DNA of 64,000 nucleotides, from assembly GCA_015179045.1 (NCBI GenBank), contig WHUZ01000022.1, positions 124,001 through 188,000 on the forward strand, given 5' to 3'. Numbering within the stretch: position 1 is the stretch's first letter; each line of letters opens with the position of its first letter. Under the pieces are notes generated by a model. It was not told the origin of the DNA, searched no databases, and saw only the letters and a program-made list of their open reading frames with translations. Positions 33,554 through 45,145 of this stretch are shown piece by piece. A program made the position numbers and the translations under genes. This DNA is from Kalaharituber pfeilii. Taxonomy: Eukaryota > Ascomycota > Pezizomycetes > Pezizales > Pezizaceae.

Positions 33554-36500
33554 ATGGCAGCGACGCAAGATAACCTCCTCACGGTCTTGAAGGCCAAAGA
33601 CGACCTCGAGAACCGAGAGGGCATCGCAGACAAGCTCGTTAGTCAAATCAAAATGTCCGCGTTCTTCGAAGTCAACTGGGAGGATTTACTCATGGCCGCC
33701 CCCGTTGCGATCAGTAATATTGGGAAGTTGTATGCAGCGAGTTCATCGCGCGAGGCACAAACTATTCACTTGAATTTGGGCAAGGAGGGCAAAAAGAATA
33801 TCAATTCCGATTTCATTGACCTCATTACGCTTCCATCACTCAAGGCAAATCTTGTGGAGTGCGGGGACAAGGGTCGTTACGCCTTTGTGGAGGCAGAGAA
33901 CTGTATGGGTGAGCTTCAAGACTTGTCCCCAATAGTAACAGACCAGGTCCGCATACCTCTCTCTCCTTCCTACACGGATATTATTTTATATACTCATATA
34001 TTGTTATCAGGTGAGAAGTATCATACAAGCTCTCGGTGATCATCGAATCGCCCGCCGCTTTCTCCGCACCTACATGAACAACCTCAAAGAGTCCGCCGAC
34101 AAATGCCACCAGGCTGCCAAATCAATCGACGAGAAATTTGAAGACTGGCTCAAATTTATTACCGCCCTCCACGCTGTCTCCGAAAACACCTCTACAGTGG
34201 CCGAAACAAGCTTGGCCGAGGCCGAGATTAACCTCGCCGCGACAAAGGTCATGGCTAAGCAGTCTGAGCAGGGGGTACAGGACGCCAAAAAGTCGACAGA
34301 GAACCTTGCGAAGGCGCTGAACACGGCGAGGGACGCGTTTCAGAAAGCGTCGGAAAACTATCCTTCTGGGTATGTACAGGACCTGCCACAGAGCCCTTTT
34401 GATCATACGATGTTCAGTTTCATTGGCCAAGTGTGAATAGCTATAACTGACAGTGTGGTATACTGCGATGGATAACATAGGTGGGAAATTGTTGGCCAAC
34501 AAATCGTCAGCGACCTCGCATCAGCAGTCACCACCGCCCTCAGTCAAGGTATGTCCGCCTACATAAGTAACATGAATCCAATGGCGAAGGCCAAAACTGG
34601 TGTGGATATATTCGACAACGTCATCCGTCCAGAGGAGGACAGGGACAAGGGTACTGATGGATCCACTGAGAAAACATTGCAGCAACCGCGAGAACCTGTG
34701 CGGGCGGCGACACGGCCAAGAGACAGTGATGACCCTGCGTTCGTGCACGTTATGAAAGATAACCCATATTTGACCACGCTGAACGCGCTGCTTACCGGTG
34801 GGAAGGATGGATCCGTGGATTGGGAAAGTGCCGCCGGGGTAGGCGTGACTGCAGACGCCACTAAAGCTCCCTCGACCGCTGAATTTGTTATTCGCATGCT
34901 TACAGACTCGCAACAGTCGTTTCAGAAGGAGGCAACTAACAAGGTGCCGAGTAAGACCTACCTCAGCATCCTGGAAACTGCTTTAAAGGTGAGTGGACCA
35001 TGGAGTACATCAAGCGGGCTGGTGGACCAAGCAGATTACTAAACATTTGTGGTCCATAGGTTGCCAATGATCTCAAGGCAGAGGTAGACAAAGGGACGCA
35101 GTTAAACCATAGCTGGCCGAAGAAGGATGACCCGATTGTCAAAAGTTGGCAGCAACAGTATACACCAAAATATCAGCTAGCTGTACAAATGGTAGCTATT
35201 GCAAGGGCACTGCCAGGAAACATATCAGGCGGGGTGAGTCCTGGCTGTCACACAGGCTTGAAGGTCAACTGACACAAATCGCTCCGTAGGCACCACTAAT
35301 GACCACCTACAAACCAGACCCTCAAGTGCAGGTTGCCCAAATCAACGCAAAGAGTGCACAAGCCAAGGCGCTACTGGATGCGGCCCAGAACAGACTTACC
35401 ACCACGCAAACCGCATTGGCGAACAGTCAGAAGGTTTATCACCAGTCGACGGAACTACTTGTGCAGCAGGAGAATAGACTGGGAGATCTTAAAGCGCAAA
35501 TGGACAAGTTGACTCATTCGAAACTATCACTTGTAGGTGTCCTTCTACACTGCTCCGCCAATTCTTGGAAACCTTAATTCTCGAACCGCTGTCCTGTGTT
35601 ATTCTTTATGACTTTCACTATTAGATCAGTGCGATTGATTGCCGGTGGGCCCTACTTGATATTTAGGAGGAAACTAAAAAAGTACTCGCTCGCTGCATTC
35701 AAATCATGATCCCCTTGAAAGAGAACGTTACAAAGCTCGTTCGATATTTCGAGGCACTTTCGGGAATGATTGATATCCAAATGAAGAGCACGGTTGACCT
35801 ATTCCTGGAATTCATCCAAGACACTGTAAGTCCGGAACGTAGTGATCCTAATGATCCTTCAAAGGGATTGAAGAACATTGGAGACTATACAATCATGGAT
35901 TTTGAGCGCACTGTGAGGATAACCCCCTCTGCGATCTTGCTTGCGTTGTTATACACTAACGGCAGACTTTGCGTTGGTCCTGGATAATAGCACCTTTTTC
36001 AGTTTACTCTTACGATCGATGCATATTTTAGTCTCCTTGGTGATATTGCACGCATGTGGAGGCAGGTCTCTAGGGATCACATCTTTCCTGGGGTCAAACT
36101 TGCTGACAACGTCTCAATTACCGTTACTGGGGAGCACGAGGAGGAGGAAAGAGAGCGCAGTGTAAAACGCCTGTCGGATTGGGCTGATAGAGCGCGGGAG
36201 GGAATTAAAACGATTGTTGGGAAGGTGAGCGGTCAAGAGGGCATGCAACTATGGGACTTGAAATGATTTTAACTTCTTGCATAACAGAAACGGCAGGAAA
36301 TCCTGGGTGGGATGGAAAATACTGTTCAGGAAGTGACTAAGACCATACAAATGCTCCCACCTTCACCCCCAGGAGATCATAACGCGGTCCAAAAAGGTTC
36401 CGAGGTAGTCAGGCGTAGTGCAGAGATTGGGTTGAAGGCGAATGCGGCTGAAAATCCAATGAATAGGTTTAACGTGAGTACAAGAATTCTATAGAATCAC

Positions 36501-36746
36501 GAATCTCTGCCAGAGTCCCCTCAGTCGTCCGCGATTTGAATTTCGTGACATGACTGACCCAAGGTAATTTGTAGCTGTGAAACCCCAATAGTCCTACAGA
36601 GTGAATTGGTGGATGGGGTGGATTTGCAGATTGCGTCATGGAGCTATGGGTTGGGTGGCAGTTTTTACAGGACCTCATGTTATGGTATAGTCAGCGTGTC
36701 ATTATACAAATCAAGCACTCGTTTAAGCTTTCTTATAGGTTTCTAG
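33554..36746 (+). CDS. Large coiled-coil protein of unknown function, 825 aa
   Basis: Nine exons: 33554-33946, 34011-34369, 34481-34988, 35060-35233, 35290-35532, 35667-35912, 36003-36224, 36288-36473, 36600-36746. They total 826 codons with every junction in phase. Donors are GTATGT/GTGAGN/GTAGGT except the first (GTCCGC), which is less certain. A conserved-looking N-terminal block (FFEVNWEDLLMAAPVAISNI, residues about 36-55) is followed by helices rich in heptads (KSTENLAKALNTARDAFQKA near 230; AKALLDAAQNRLTTTQTALA near 500; NRLGDLKAQMDKL), a linker with acidic/Pro content, and a late segment GDIARMWRQVSRDHIFPGV. No signal peptide. It diverges from the 401-aa coiled-coil gene. The function is unknown; a scaffold, or a partner of its neighbour, are guesses. 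Confidence 0.75.
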
Positions 36747-36748
36747 AT

Positions 36749-36799
36749 GCCCTGCCATGGCGAATAGCTGCATGCGGGGTCATGTGATAAAAAAAAAAA
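36749..36799 (+). mobile_element. Family-B micro-retroposon just after a stop codon
   Basis: CCCTGCCATGGCGAATAGC...GCGGGGTCATGTGAT plus poly(A), flanked by TAGGTTTCTAGAT (36736-36748, 36800-36812). The duplicated target contains the TAG stop (36744-36746) of the 825-aa gene, so the insertion lies in its 3' untranslated region. Confidence 0.8.
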
Positions 36800-36812
36800 T
36801 AGGTTTCTAGAT

Positions 36813-37236
36813 CTCCGGTTTGGATCACATGAGACAAGTATTCGTCGTATACAATGGCTCTTTGAGAGCGTGTAATATATTCCATCTAGTTTATCTTGCC
36901 ACAAAAAGGATCCATAAATCAACCCTGTGACGGCGGATCTGGATAGACTATTCCATAGAGGTTTCATTCTGTTTTTTTGAGCTCCCGTAATTGTATCTAT
37001 CAAAGGACTTACCTCAGTGCTTACTTAGCTTCTTGCAGGGTGCTAGGTTTGTGCCATTTCTGCAGGATCCGTCCATATTGCTTAGACAGATATGGTTGGT
37101 GAGGGCTCTCCTGCCGCAGTCTTTCCATCCTGATCCGCGTCAATGGCAACAGATGAACAGGTACATCTAGATGATGGTCCAGGCCCTAGGGGATTCATTC
37201 GAGGGGGGCATGGGGGGCAGACATTGCAAGGCCGTA
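36813..37236. other. No gene seen
   Basis: Spacer downstream of the coiled-coil gene; nothing recognised. Confidence 0.4.
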
Positions 37237-37273
37237 CATCGCCATAGCCCATAGGGCGGCCAGCGATTGATGA

Positions 37274-37308
<35 letters not shown>
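37237..37308 (+). mobile_element. Family-A micro-retroposon
   Basis: A-T type tail plus a long poly(A). A 13-bp duplication TTGCAAGGCCGTA lies at 37224-37236 and 37309-37321. Confidence 0.85.
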
Positions 37309-37311
<3 letters not shown>

Positions 37312-37398
37312 CAAGGCCGTATGGACGACGTGAGATCCTATTTGGAGTTCCAGCTTAGCGCTTGTGTAACGGTACAAATTCTGGGCTGGTACTTATTT

Positions 37399-37447
37399 TC
37401 TTCTTTTTATATCACTACTCTTATACCGCCTTGTGGGCTATGACGAG
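37399..37447 (-). mobile_element. Worn family-A micro-retroposon
   Basis: TTATATCACTACTCTTATACCGCC...GGGCTATGACGAG is a diverged inverse tail. Duplication not visible. Confidence 0.5.
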
Positions 37448-37595
37448 CATAAATACAAAGGGAATAATAACAGGGAAGAACTTTATCAAAGTAAAACAGA
37501 AACTGCGGTCTCCTCCAATGTCTCTCCCTACCCATCACAGCAGCTCTGACAGGGGGTATGGTTCATCTTGGCAATTTGCTGTGGCCTTCCTCATT

Positions 37596-37647
37596 TTTTT
37601 TTTATATCAGTACTCGCATGCCGCCCTATGGGCTATGGCGAGGGGGG
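37596..37647 (-). mobile_element. Family-A micro-retroposon
   Basis: Inverse C-G type tail. 10-bp duplication CTTCCTCATT at 37586-37595 and 37648-37657. Confidence 0.8.
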
Positions 37648-38213
37648 CTTCCTCATTGCCACCAGGCCTCCTCACTCCTTCCTTCTCAAAACCTTGCACC
37701 TGTAGCAGATGTGTGCAAGTGTCTCCTCTTCTATGCCACAGAATGAGCTGAATTTGACAGGTATGGCAGGCTCCTCTCAATAGCGCTATATACTGCAAAA
37801 TAATCAGTTTGTAGAAAGGAGGAATAAAAGAAGAAAAGTGAGAACAGGGCTGTGAATAATATAGTAAGTAGGAGCTGAAGGATGTTGTCACGCGCGGCGG
37901 GCGAGCGCTGCTAAGGGATATGACTGGTTCAGGGTAACAGTAACTTAGTTCCGCAGGCGCTGAACGGCAGGGGCTTCATAAACTTGACAGGAGAGGCTTG
38001 ACAGGAGAGGCTCGTGAGTGGCGGTTGAGCAGTTCCAGTCCAGCGGCAATGGCAGCCTATGTTAAAAAGGCAGAGAGGAAGATCAGACATTGAATAAGAG
38101 TTACAGAATGACCAGAATAACAAGAACATATGGACTACGAGGAACCATATGGGTTATTAAGATGACAAGACAACAGACAAGGAGAGAAAGAACTATTTAC
38201 ATGAGGGCCAGAT

Positions 38214-38679
38214 TGTCTTAACGTCGACCCTGGAATTCCGGCTTCGCACGTGAAATGAGAAGGGCTTCGTCACGTAGAACAAGAGAGCTTCTCTGAAGGA
38301 ATAAAGAAGATCTATACCGTTGGGTCCAATAAGTCTGATTGATTAAAGAGATGCAGAACAAACAGGATTATATACATGATGAGCATTGTATGACGTGACT
38401 GCAGAACCATGACTAGACAGGCAGGTGCGGAAGTCACGGAATGCGTGGCTTGCAACTAAGCGCTGTGGCGTGAAGTTGGTGCTGTGGCGTTATTGCATGA
38501 TTCATAAACATAATGGCAACGTAGTGTAGATCATGGATATGTTAAATGAAAGAACAGAACAGCAACCAATAAGCAGACGAAACAGCAGTCAGAAAGAACT
38601 ATCTATTAGTAACAGTAACAGAAAAGAACTTATGCATTAGTAGCAGCAACACACTGGTGGCGGATGTCATGTTTTGACA
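38214..38679 (-). mobile_element. Solo LTR nested in the outer LTR
   Basis: Runs from TGTCTTAACG to ATGTTTTGACA with a 5-bp duplication CAGAT at 38209-38213 and 38680-38684. The promoter-like TATATAATCC reads on the minus strand, giving the orientation. Confidence 0.75.
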
Positions 38680-38940
38680 CAGATGGGGCCTTTATATACA
38701 TGATAGGCCCATTAGCGAAGAAACATAATACAAAGGTAGGAGCGGTGACGAGGGCGGTAGCAAGAGCAGGAGAGAGTCAGAAATGAGGGCTGTGGCAAGA
38801 GCAGCGCAGTGGCGAAGGCAGAGTTTTCAGTTAGCAACCATGATAAGCCATAGGCCTACTTTGGCAGTCAGGCGGGCTATACTGGCAGCTGGCTGGCTAC
38901 GGCTGGCTAGCTACTTGTAGCTAGCCGGTTCTATGAGCTT

Positions 38941-38997
38941 TTTTTTTTTTTTTTTTTTATGTCAATACTCGCATGCCGCCTTGTAGGCTATGGCGAG
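38941..38997 (-). mobile_element. Family-A micro-retroposon nested in the outer LTR
   Basis: Inverse C-G type tail with inner stem GCCT/AGGC. 13-bp duplication GTTCTATGAGCTT at 38928-38940 and 38998-39010. Confidence 0.85.
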
Positions 38998-39602
38998 GTT
39001 CTATGAGCTTGCCGGCTGTCAGCAGGAGGCGATCGTGGCTGTTAGAGATCTACAGTAATGTCGGAGGTGTCGGATATCAGAGAGGTCCGTGATAAAGGGT
39101 GGTAAGGGCCCGAGAGCAACCTCATGCTCTATGTATATAGGTGTATTACTTTGGCTACTCTCTCTACGAAGGAATAACAATCATCTCTTTCTACCCAAAG
39201 CTCAACAGTGGCTTGCCGGCGGTCGTGGCTCGAGTGTGCGGAAGCTGTAGGGCACGGGCTGTGACAGATGTTTTGATTACCTATAGATACAAATTCCTTT
39301 AGTTTACTATTTTCAAAAGTTGTAAGTATTGGGGCTTGCTTGTTGTATATAAATTGGAGTAGAATATTGAGCATGATATCATGATGCAGTAGAAGTTCAA
39401 CTGGCAGGAGAAAGGTAGCATACTACAGGTAGGTACCAGATGTAGAGAAAGGCTACATACTGGATTGGGAAAGGTACCGGATAAGGAAGGAATGCGGCAG
39501 AGTAGCCGGGATAGGGTTTTCTCTCATGTTCTGCTCTTTTTCCCCCTGGGCGTTGCTGACGAAGGCAACACGCTTCATACACAACGTCTTATCCTTCGTT
39601 GT

Positions 39603-39825
39603 GGCTCCTGTGAAAAGTGACCCACAATATATTAAAGCTGCATCTAGACTCCTAGAAATAGATGAAAGGCTGAACTTAGATAGTACTGAGGTTGCGCTGT
39701 ATTAAAAAATGAAAAGACTTGAACTCAGTCGTGAAAATAAGAAGAAAGGACTCCATCCTGAGAATATTAATCTTTAACTGCAACTTGATACTGAAGAAAA
39801 CATACTACATCTAAACAAGACAGGT
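39603..39825 (+). pseudogene. Unidentified coding relic with CAA-to-TAA stops
   Basis: A plus-strand frame reads as about 72 hydrophilic, helix-prone residues (SDPQYIKAASRLLEIDERLN, then LDTEENILHLNKT), interrupted twice by TAA where neighbouring residues suggest Gln. It ends at a possible intron donor (GTATGA). I do not recognise the family. Confidence 0.35.
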
Positions 39826-40366
39826 ATGATGATAGGAAGAAAAATGGCATAAGAGGCACAAAAAGAAATGAATTAGCATGATTTGGCCCACTGAAGAAGG
39901 TTTACCAACTCGTCCTCCCCTTTCTTTGCCATAGGTTCTTTTGTCTTCGCCCTTCCGCCTGGCCATTTCTTCTTCCAGGTCCTGCACCTCTCCCATGGTG
40001 CTCGGTAGAATGCTTAATCGAATCATCACCTCTATCACTAATCGAAATGTAAAGATCCTTTTTGCCTTTTTCTTTCTCATCTGGTTCAAACAACGTATAA
40101 CCATCGTGATCGAAAGATTGCCCAAAATTCCTACGGACCTCTTTCATGTAGATGTGTGCAACCTGATGCACTGTGTCTGTTGCGTTCACTTTAACGTTGA
40201 CTGTCGCATGAAGTCTCGGACCGCTAGATGTGTGTTTGGAATCCCTATTGCCCTCATTTAGAATTAGTTTCTTGGTGGCTCGTCAGGCAAGGTCAATCTT
40301 ATGTAATGTACATGATACTGAACTTCTCGAAGTCAACTTCTTTTGCTGCTTCTTCACATGCTCTCA
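39826..40366. other. No clear gene
   Basis: Overlapping minus-strand frames at 39811-40189 are charged and low in complexity. None has a recognisable domain. Confidence 0.35.
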
Positions 40367-40431
40367 CTTTTTTTTTTTTTTTTTTTTTTAATATCATCAA
40401 TCGCTTGCCGCCCCTAGGGGCTATGGCGATC
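40367..40431 (-). mobile_element. Family-A micro-retroposon
   Basis: Inverse A-T type tail with stem GCCCC/GGGGC. 10-bp duplication CATGCTCTCA at 40357-40366 and 40432-40441. Confidence 0.8.
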
Positions 40432-40441
40432 CATGCTCTCA

Positions 40442-40959
40442 TTGTCTGATCGGCTGAGACTGCGTTATTCGATTTGTTTCTTTTCCATAATATTGTTGGA
40501 GCTATGACTGCTATTCGTTAGACATTATCACTTCACCATCACATAATTTGGTATATAGTTTCTTTCATATGAAGCATCACCTACTTATAGATATTAAGTA
40601 TAGAGGTATGAAAATAGAGCTAGTGCGGAAAGGCCTGACTTGAGTTGCTTTCGATCTATTGTGTCTATGAATCTCTCTCGAGAGGAAAAGAAGCAGAGGC
40701 GAGAACCCCGACGAAAAGACCAGAGCCAAGACCCCCATCCTCCTCTCCTTCCATAACAGGAAGGATTTCCTTAACAGGAAGGATCCAACCTGTACCTGTA
40801 CCCACTCACACCGTCCATGACTGTCCATCACCTTCCATCCCGTGACAATTTTTTTTTTTTTTGCTTCCGGTTATAGTTTTGGTTGTTCAATATGGCCTAC
40901 ATGTGGTGTCGGGAGTTCAAGGCCATTCTATAGGGGTCTTCACCAGACCAATCAATACC
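40442..40959. other. No gene seen
   Basis: Short frames only; poly(T) at 40850 without a recognisable tail beside it. Confidence 0.35.
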
Positions 40960-41399
40960 GCCACATGCTGAACTTCAACTCCTCAGCCAAGGAATGGGCA
41001 GTCCGACGTCGAAGACATCGCCCCCTTTTGTTTTAGATGTGACACACAATCTGTTGATGAAGGCAGAAAGAGTAGATCTTGAGGGTGAACATGGTCTAGC
41101 GCATCAGCACCTGAAGAATCTCCAACTCTTTACAAGCATTATTTGCAAAAAGGACTACTCAGATGAGGAGCAAGACTCTACCAGACCAAAAAAGATTAGT
41201 CCACCCACGCGTAATGCGGATACGCAAACAGAGCGACCCTCATATAGAGAAGCGGCCACACAAACCCCCCACAGCTCCCCGAAGATGAGGCCAGCCCCTT
41301 CCACCTCACCCAGTGTTAAGAAGAGAGACTCGCCTGCCTGTCCCAAAAGAAAGACCACCAACTCCAGGGCCATTTCTACCACAAAGGGCAAACCTCTTT
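40960..41399 (+). pseudogene. Probable LINE ORF1 fragment
   Basis: The plus-strand frame contains AERVDLEGEHGLAHQHLKNL, a polar linker and NADTQTERPSYREAATQTP, a style seen in ORF1 of fungal LINEs. It is cut on the right by the palindrome-arm element at 41402. No RRM block remains. Family assignment is tentative. Confidence 0.4.
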
Positions 41400-41401
41400 T
41401 A

Positions 41402-41951
41402 ACGTCACTGACCGGGATCCGGCCTATTACCAGCATCCGGCGCACTTCCGGAATTAAAACAATAGCCTCCTGTAAGGTCAAATCTTCATAGAAGGTAACC
41501 AAATTGCACATACAGCTTGGAGAGGTAGAGGAAAGTAACTTCCGCACCTCAGTTAGCCAACCGGAAATTTTGAATGATACTCTATGGTGGTAGTTGCCCA
41601 ATTAGGCATCAGAATTCTATGGAGGTGTAAAATAGCAAGATGGCTATTTAGAACCTTTAGCAAGTGGATTTATCTTCTATAGTATGTATTCGAGAGATCT
41701 GGAATGTTTTATAATAATTAGATACATATAAAACAAGTGGTAAGCTAATATCTATATATATATTTTTGCTACTAGAAGTAAATTTTAATACTCAGTCTAT
41801 ATATAATCCTAAAAATACGAGGCATGTTCAGAATGCCCTAAAATATAACTCTACATATAGAAGAATATATTTTGAGTAGCTTGTAGATATAGATATTGAC
41901 AAAAAAGTAGAGATTAATAGAGATATCTATATATATATACTTAACTAATGG
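41402..41951 (+). mobile_element. Single arm of the palindromic TA element
   Basis: Starts ACGTCACTGACC after TA (41400-41401) and follows the left arm of 8409-10637 for about 550 bp. The second arm is missing. Its broken right side abuts the 3' side of the DIRS-like element. Confidence 0.7.
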
Positions 41952-42213
41952 TCCTCGGCTACTTTGATTCGAACAAACATGAATTGCTATGTGGAATACA
42001 TGACAGAAAAGACAAGGAAACAAATGAGGAGGCGTCTATCCATGCTCTTCAGGTTGCGGAAATCGGCTCAAGCCCCTAATGCCCATGCTTAGTCCGTCGT
42101 TTCGCTGACTAAGCAGGGGCAAACCGAAGGACCCCCAAACCGGACCCCAAAGGTGCTCACTACCGTTGTGCGGTGACAGGGAGCTACTGAGGGTGATGCA
42201 GTCACCATGCGAG

Positions 42214-43190
42214 TTAGAAAACATGCTCTGGATGGACCTCGATATACCACTGGTATGCCTCTGATTTCCATCTTCCTAGCAGCTGAATCTCTTCCTTCGA
42301 TAGTCCTGCCCTCTGCGCTGAGGTTGCTGCCCCTCTACGGAAGGAGTGGCCTGAGTACTGGCCACCTATGCCTAGCTGACCCAGTATACGGCGGAGTGTA
42401 TTCACCACATGATTCCGTGTAAATGGAAGCCCGTTTTGACGAGAAAAGAGTGGTGCTTCTGGTGCTGCTGGTGCCAGCTGGTACAGCCGTTGGAGGGAGG
42501 TTACCGGGCATGCCGCATCTCCAGCTGCTGCGATTGTGAGGGTTATTCCGTGCTGGAAGAGGTCAGTCTTACTTGCCGGCAGAGTCACGTATACCCGTGA
42601 CTCCGCGAATTGGATGGACCTGCGGGTGAGGTGCCATTGTGGGGCGTCCTGCTCCCAGGTTGACCAGGTGAATTCTCCAACCCGTAAGAACCCTGCGAAG
42701 GCTAAGCAAAAGGCAGCATGTAATGCTATATCGTCCAGTGATTGGCCGAACTGGTCCACTATCCGGAGGAGGAGGTCCCTCGTAATGGGTAGTCTCTCTC
42801 GACGTGCCGGGGTTTCCCCATGAAAACGTTTGATACCCCTTAATATCCTTTGCAGCCTCAGGTCCTGGAAGGCTTCGACTGAGTGGCCTAGGCCCACATG
42901 CAGGGACCGCAGTCCAGTGAGGTATAGCTTCATAGTCTCTGTTTTGACTTTTCCTGCTAGAGAGGCGACCCACTCACAAAGCATCACTGCAGTTGCGGGG
43001 AAGGGGTCGGCACCGGAGAGGGCGCAAAAGAGTGCATATTCCCGTCTCGCGGTATGGTATGTTCGTCTGGTGGTTGCTGAGAGTCTCCACCAGAGGTATC
43101 TGGCTGCTCGTCGCGGGAGGTCTGGAATGTTGTTGTACCATGACTCTGATGGGTCATATGTGACTTGGGCGTCTGTAACCTGAATAGCTG
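42214..43190 (-). CDS. Tyrosine recombinase of the DIRS-like element
   Basis: An open minus-strand frame of about 325 codons. The N-terminal half is helical (RRTYHTARREYALFCALSGA), as in SAM-like DNA-binding domains. The catalytic half has the first Arg in FAGFLRVGEFTW, then GHSFRRGAATSAQRAGLS (His-x-x-Arg), LLGRWKSEAY (the His/Trp position) and the nucleophile Tyr in YQWYIEVHP. DIRS elements use this enzyme to insert circular DNA without making a target duplication. No ATG opens the upstream part, and the frame overlaps the end of the RNase H frame, so it was probably expressed by frameshift or reinitiation. No stop is visible in the catalytic part, but the parent element is broken. Confidence 0.8.
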
Positions 43191-43619
43191 TGGTGCGAGG
43201 TTAACTACCGTACGAAAAAAACCCCATTTTGGGTCACGAGTTTAGTTCCGTGTTGACCCAATAATTAATATTAGATAGTGTTAGATTTAGTTTGGCATGG
43301 TTTAGTACAGAATTACTATTGTGGTTTCGGTAATGCTGAGGACATTGGAGCAGTCCATAGTTTTCAAACCGTTAAACTTGAAATACCCGTGATAACACCG
43401 CTTTTAGATTAAATGGTTTTAGTAAAATTTAACAGCATTCACTAGAAAACTGAATTAATTCACTGGGTATCTGCCGTTTCTTAGTTCCAACTACCTGAAT
43501 CTTGTTGGCTATTAAGATTTCTTTAAATCTATTTGGGACTCTGATATCATTCCCATCTTGAAGCTACATGTGCATATTGATGAGGCCAGTGGAGTACCAC
43601 TTGACTATACCAAATTAGC

Positions 43620-43681
43620 TCGCCATAGCCCATTGGGCGGCATGCGAGTACTGATATAAAAAAAAAAATATATATATATAT
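43620..43681 (+). mobile_element. Family-A micro-retroposon (second nesting level)
   Basis: C-G type tail, poly(A) and a (TA)n run. 13-bp duplication ATACCAAATTAGC at 43607-43619 and 43682-43694. Inserted into the TA element that is inside the DIRS element. Confidence 0.85.
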
Positions 43682-43869
43682 ATACCAAATTAGCAGTAGG
43701 ATTAACTAGATTACTAAGTTTATCGATGAGTATAGTTGGCTAGGCCTAGTCTTGTGAGTTCTACAGAGGAGGGGACCAGACTGTCTAGGGAGGAGTACAA
43801 CCAGACTACAACGTGCCAAGCCTTTCTCACTTAGCTTTCATATTCCTCTACTCCGCCCACTTCTTCACA

Positions 43870-44220
43870 CTTACTCTTCCACTCTATCCACTCATCTACT
43901 CCATCCACTCCTCCACTTCATCCACACTTCCACTTCATTTACTCCTCTAATTTATCAGTCTCATTGCTCTATCACTTCTACTTCACAATCCTACTCACTG
44001 TAACATAATCCTGGTTCGGTAATCCTGCCCCCTTTTGATACTTGCAGCCCTGCTCACCCAATTCTACTCACACAATTCTACTTACACAATTCTACTCACT
44101 CTGACAGTTGCTAAGCCTAGTGCTTACAACCCCGTGTACACAGTTCTACTCACTTTGACGATTTCGTCTCATAGCTCTCACTTACAAAATTATACTCATT
44201 CTTACACTTATAACTGTTAC
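43870..44220. repeat. Degenerate CTCAC/CTACTC-rich tandem DNA
   Basis: Irregular repeats of TCTACTCAC and ACTTCCAC type, pyrimidine-rich on the plus strand. No fixed unit length, non-coding. Confidence 0.4.
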
Positions 44221-45145
44221 GGGCTCACTGCAACCGTAGGTGGGCAGTCGGTGGATGTACGCATGCATATGTGATGCAGGCAAAATGCAACAGCCGGAAA
44301 GTGTCACAGTTGTATAAATGAGTGCTATTTGAGCTATACAGAGGACTAATCGCTAGTCAATTGTCTTTTTGGCCAGGCGGATGGTAACTCTCTGCATTTA
44401 CCACCCTGATTACAATAAGCCTACTCATATAATCTCACTCATTACAACTCTACTCACAATCTCACTCATTCTGATATTTACAATCTCATTCACTCAACAG
44501 TCTTATTACTTTATCTCCTTTCCGAGAGGAGTTAATTATAAGATAAGTATTATACAGTACATATATAATGCTCTTTCTTAGCTATGAGTTAACATTTGCT
44601 ACTTTTAGACTTAATCTTATCTTCTTTCTTATAAGACAATAAAAGCATGTATACTGTTTCATGTATTAAAGTTGTATCATATATTGCTAGCTAATTATCT
44701 TTCACTTGTTCAGGAAATCTTCATTATAATAAGAGGAATGGAAACTATCTTATGGTTATGTAATTAATTAGAGGTAGTCTAGTTTTATAAATTATATACT
44801 AGTACTTAAAAATTTACAATGGTGTACCATATTATTTCAGTAGTTTATATAATTGTGATGAGGATACAGTTAAAATAAGTATACAGAGTCAAGGACTACA
44901 CCGTTGTAAAGCTATATCGTGATCATCAGAATACCATTTGGATAAACATAGAGTTACATCCTTAAACGAGGTGTTTATGCTAACCACTTGGTGTGACCTA
45001 ACCATTTTTTCGCCGCAAAACCGTTTTCCCACAACAAACAGGTTGCGCATGAACCTTGTATAAGAACCCGTTCTCAACACTAACGGAAATTCGCCCACTC
45101 ACAATAACATCACGGTTATAAAAAACGGGGTTTTTTCGTACGGTA

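Larger units (their letters stand above)
37886..39266. mobile_element. Solo LTR (outer), with two nested insertions
   Basis: Begins TGTCACGCGCGG and ends GGGCTGTGACA. A 5-bp duplication GATGT lies at 37881-37885 and 39267-39271. Without the nested LTR and LINE tail it is about 840 bp, long for a fungal LTR, so it may be a compressed element rather than a pure LTR. A TATA-like sequence reads on the minus strand near 38695. Confidence 0.7.
43208..45143. mobile_element. TA-flanked element, short relative of 1312-4284
   Basis: The ends CCGTACGAAAAAAACCCC and GGGGTTTTTTCGTACGG are flanked by TA (43206-43207, 45144-45145). It shares about 130 bp on the left and about 170 bp on the right with the 3-kb element. 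The interior is different and non-coding. It contains a family-A retroposon, low-complexity tandem DNA and a segment (44330-44405) related to 28070-28140 in the pogo element. It sits between RNase H and recombinase of the DIRS element. Confidence 0.8.

Noticed and set aside
37886..39266. Reading the whole block as a single large LTR
   Set aside because: It contains a second LTR with its own CAGAT duplication and a LINE tail with its own 13-bp duplication, so the true outer unit is only about 840 bp.
41155..41601. 148-codon minus-strand frame across the LINE ORF1 fragment and palindrome arm
   Set aside because: It spans the boundary of two unrelated repeats; a similar peptide in the other arm (10438-10689) just reflects the shared arm DNA.
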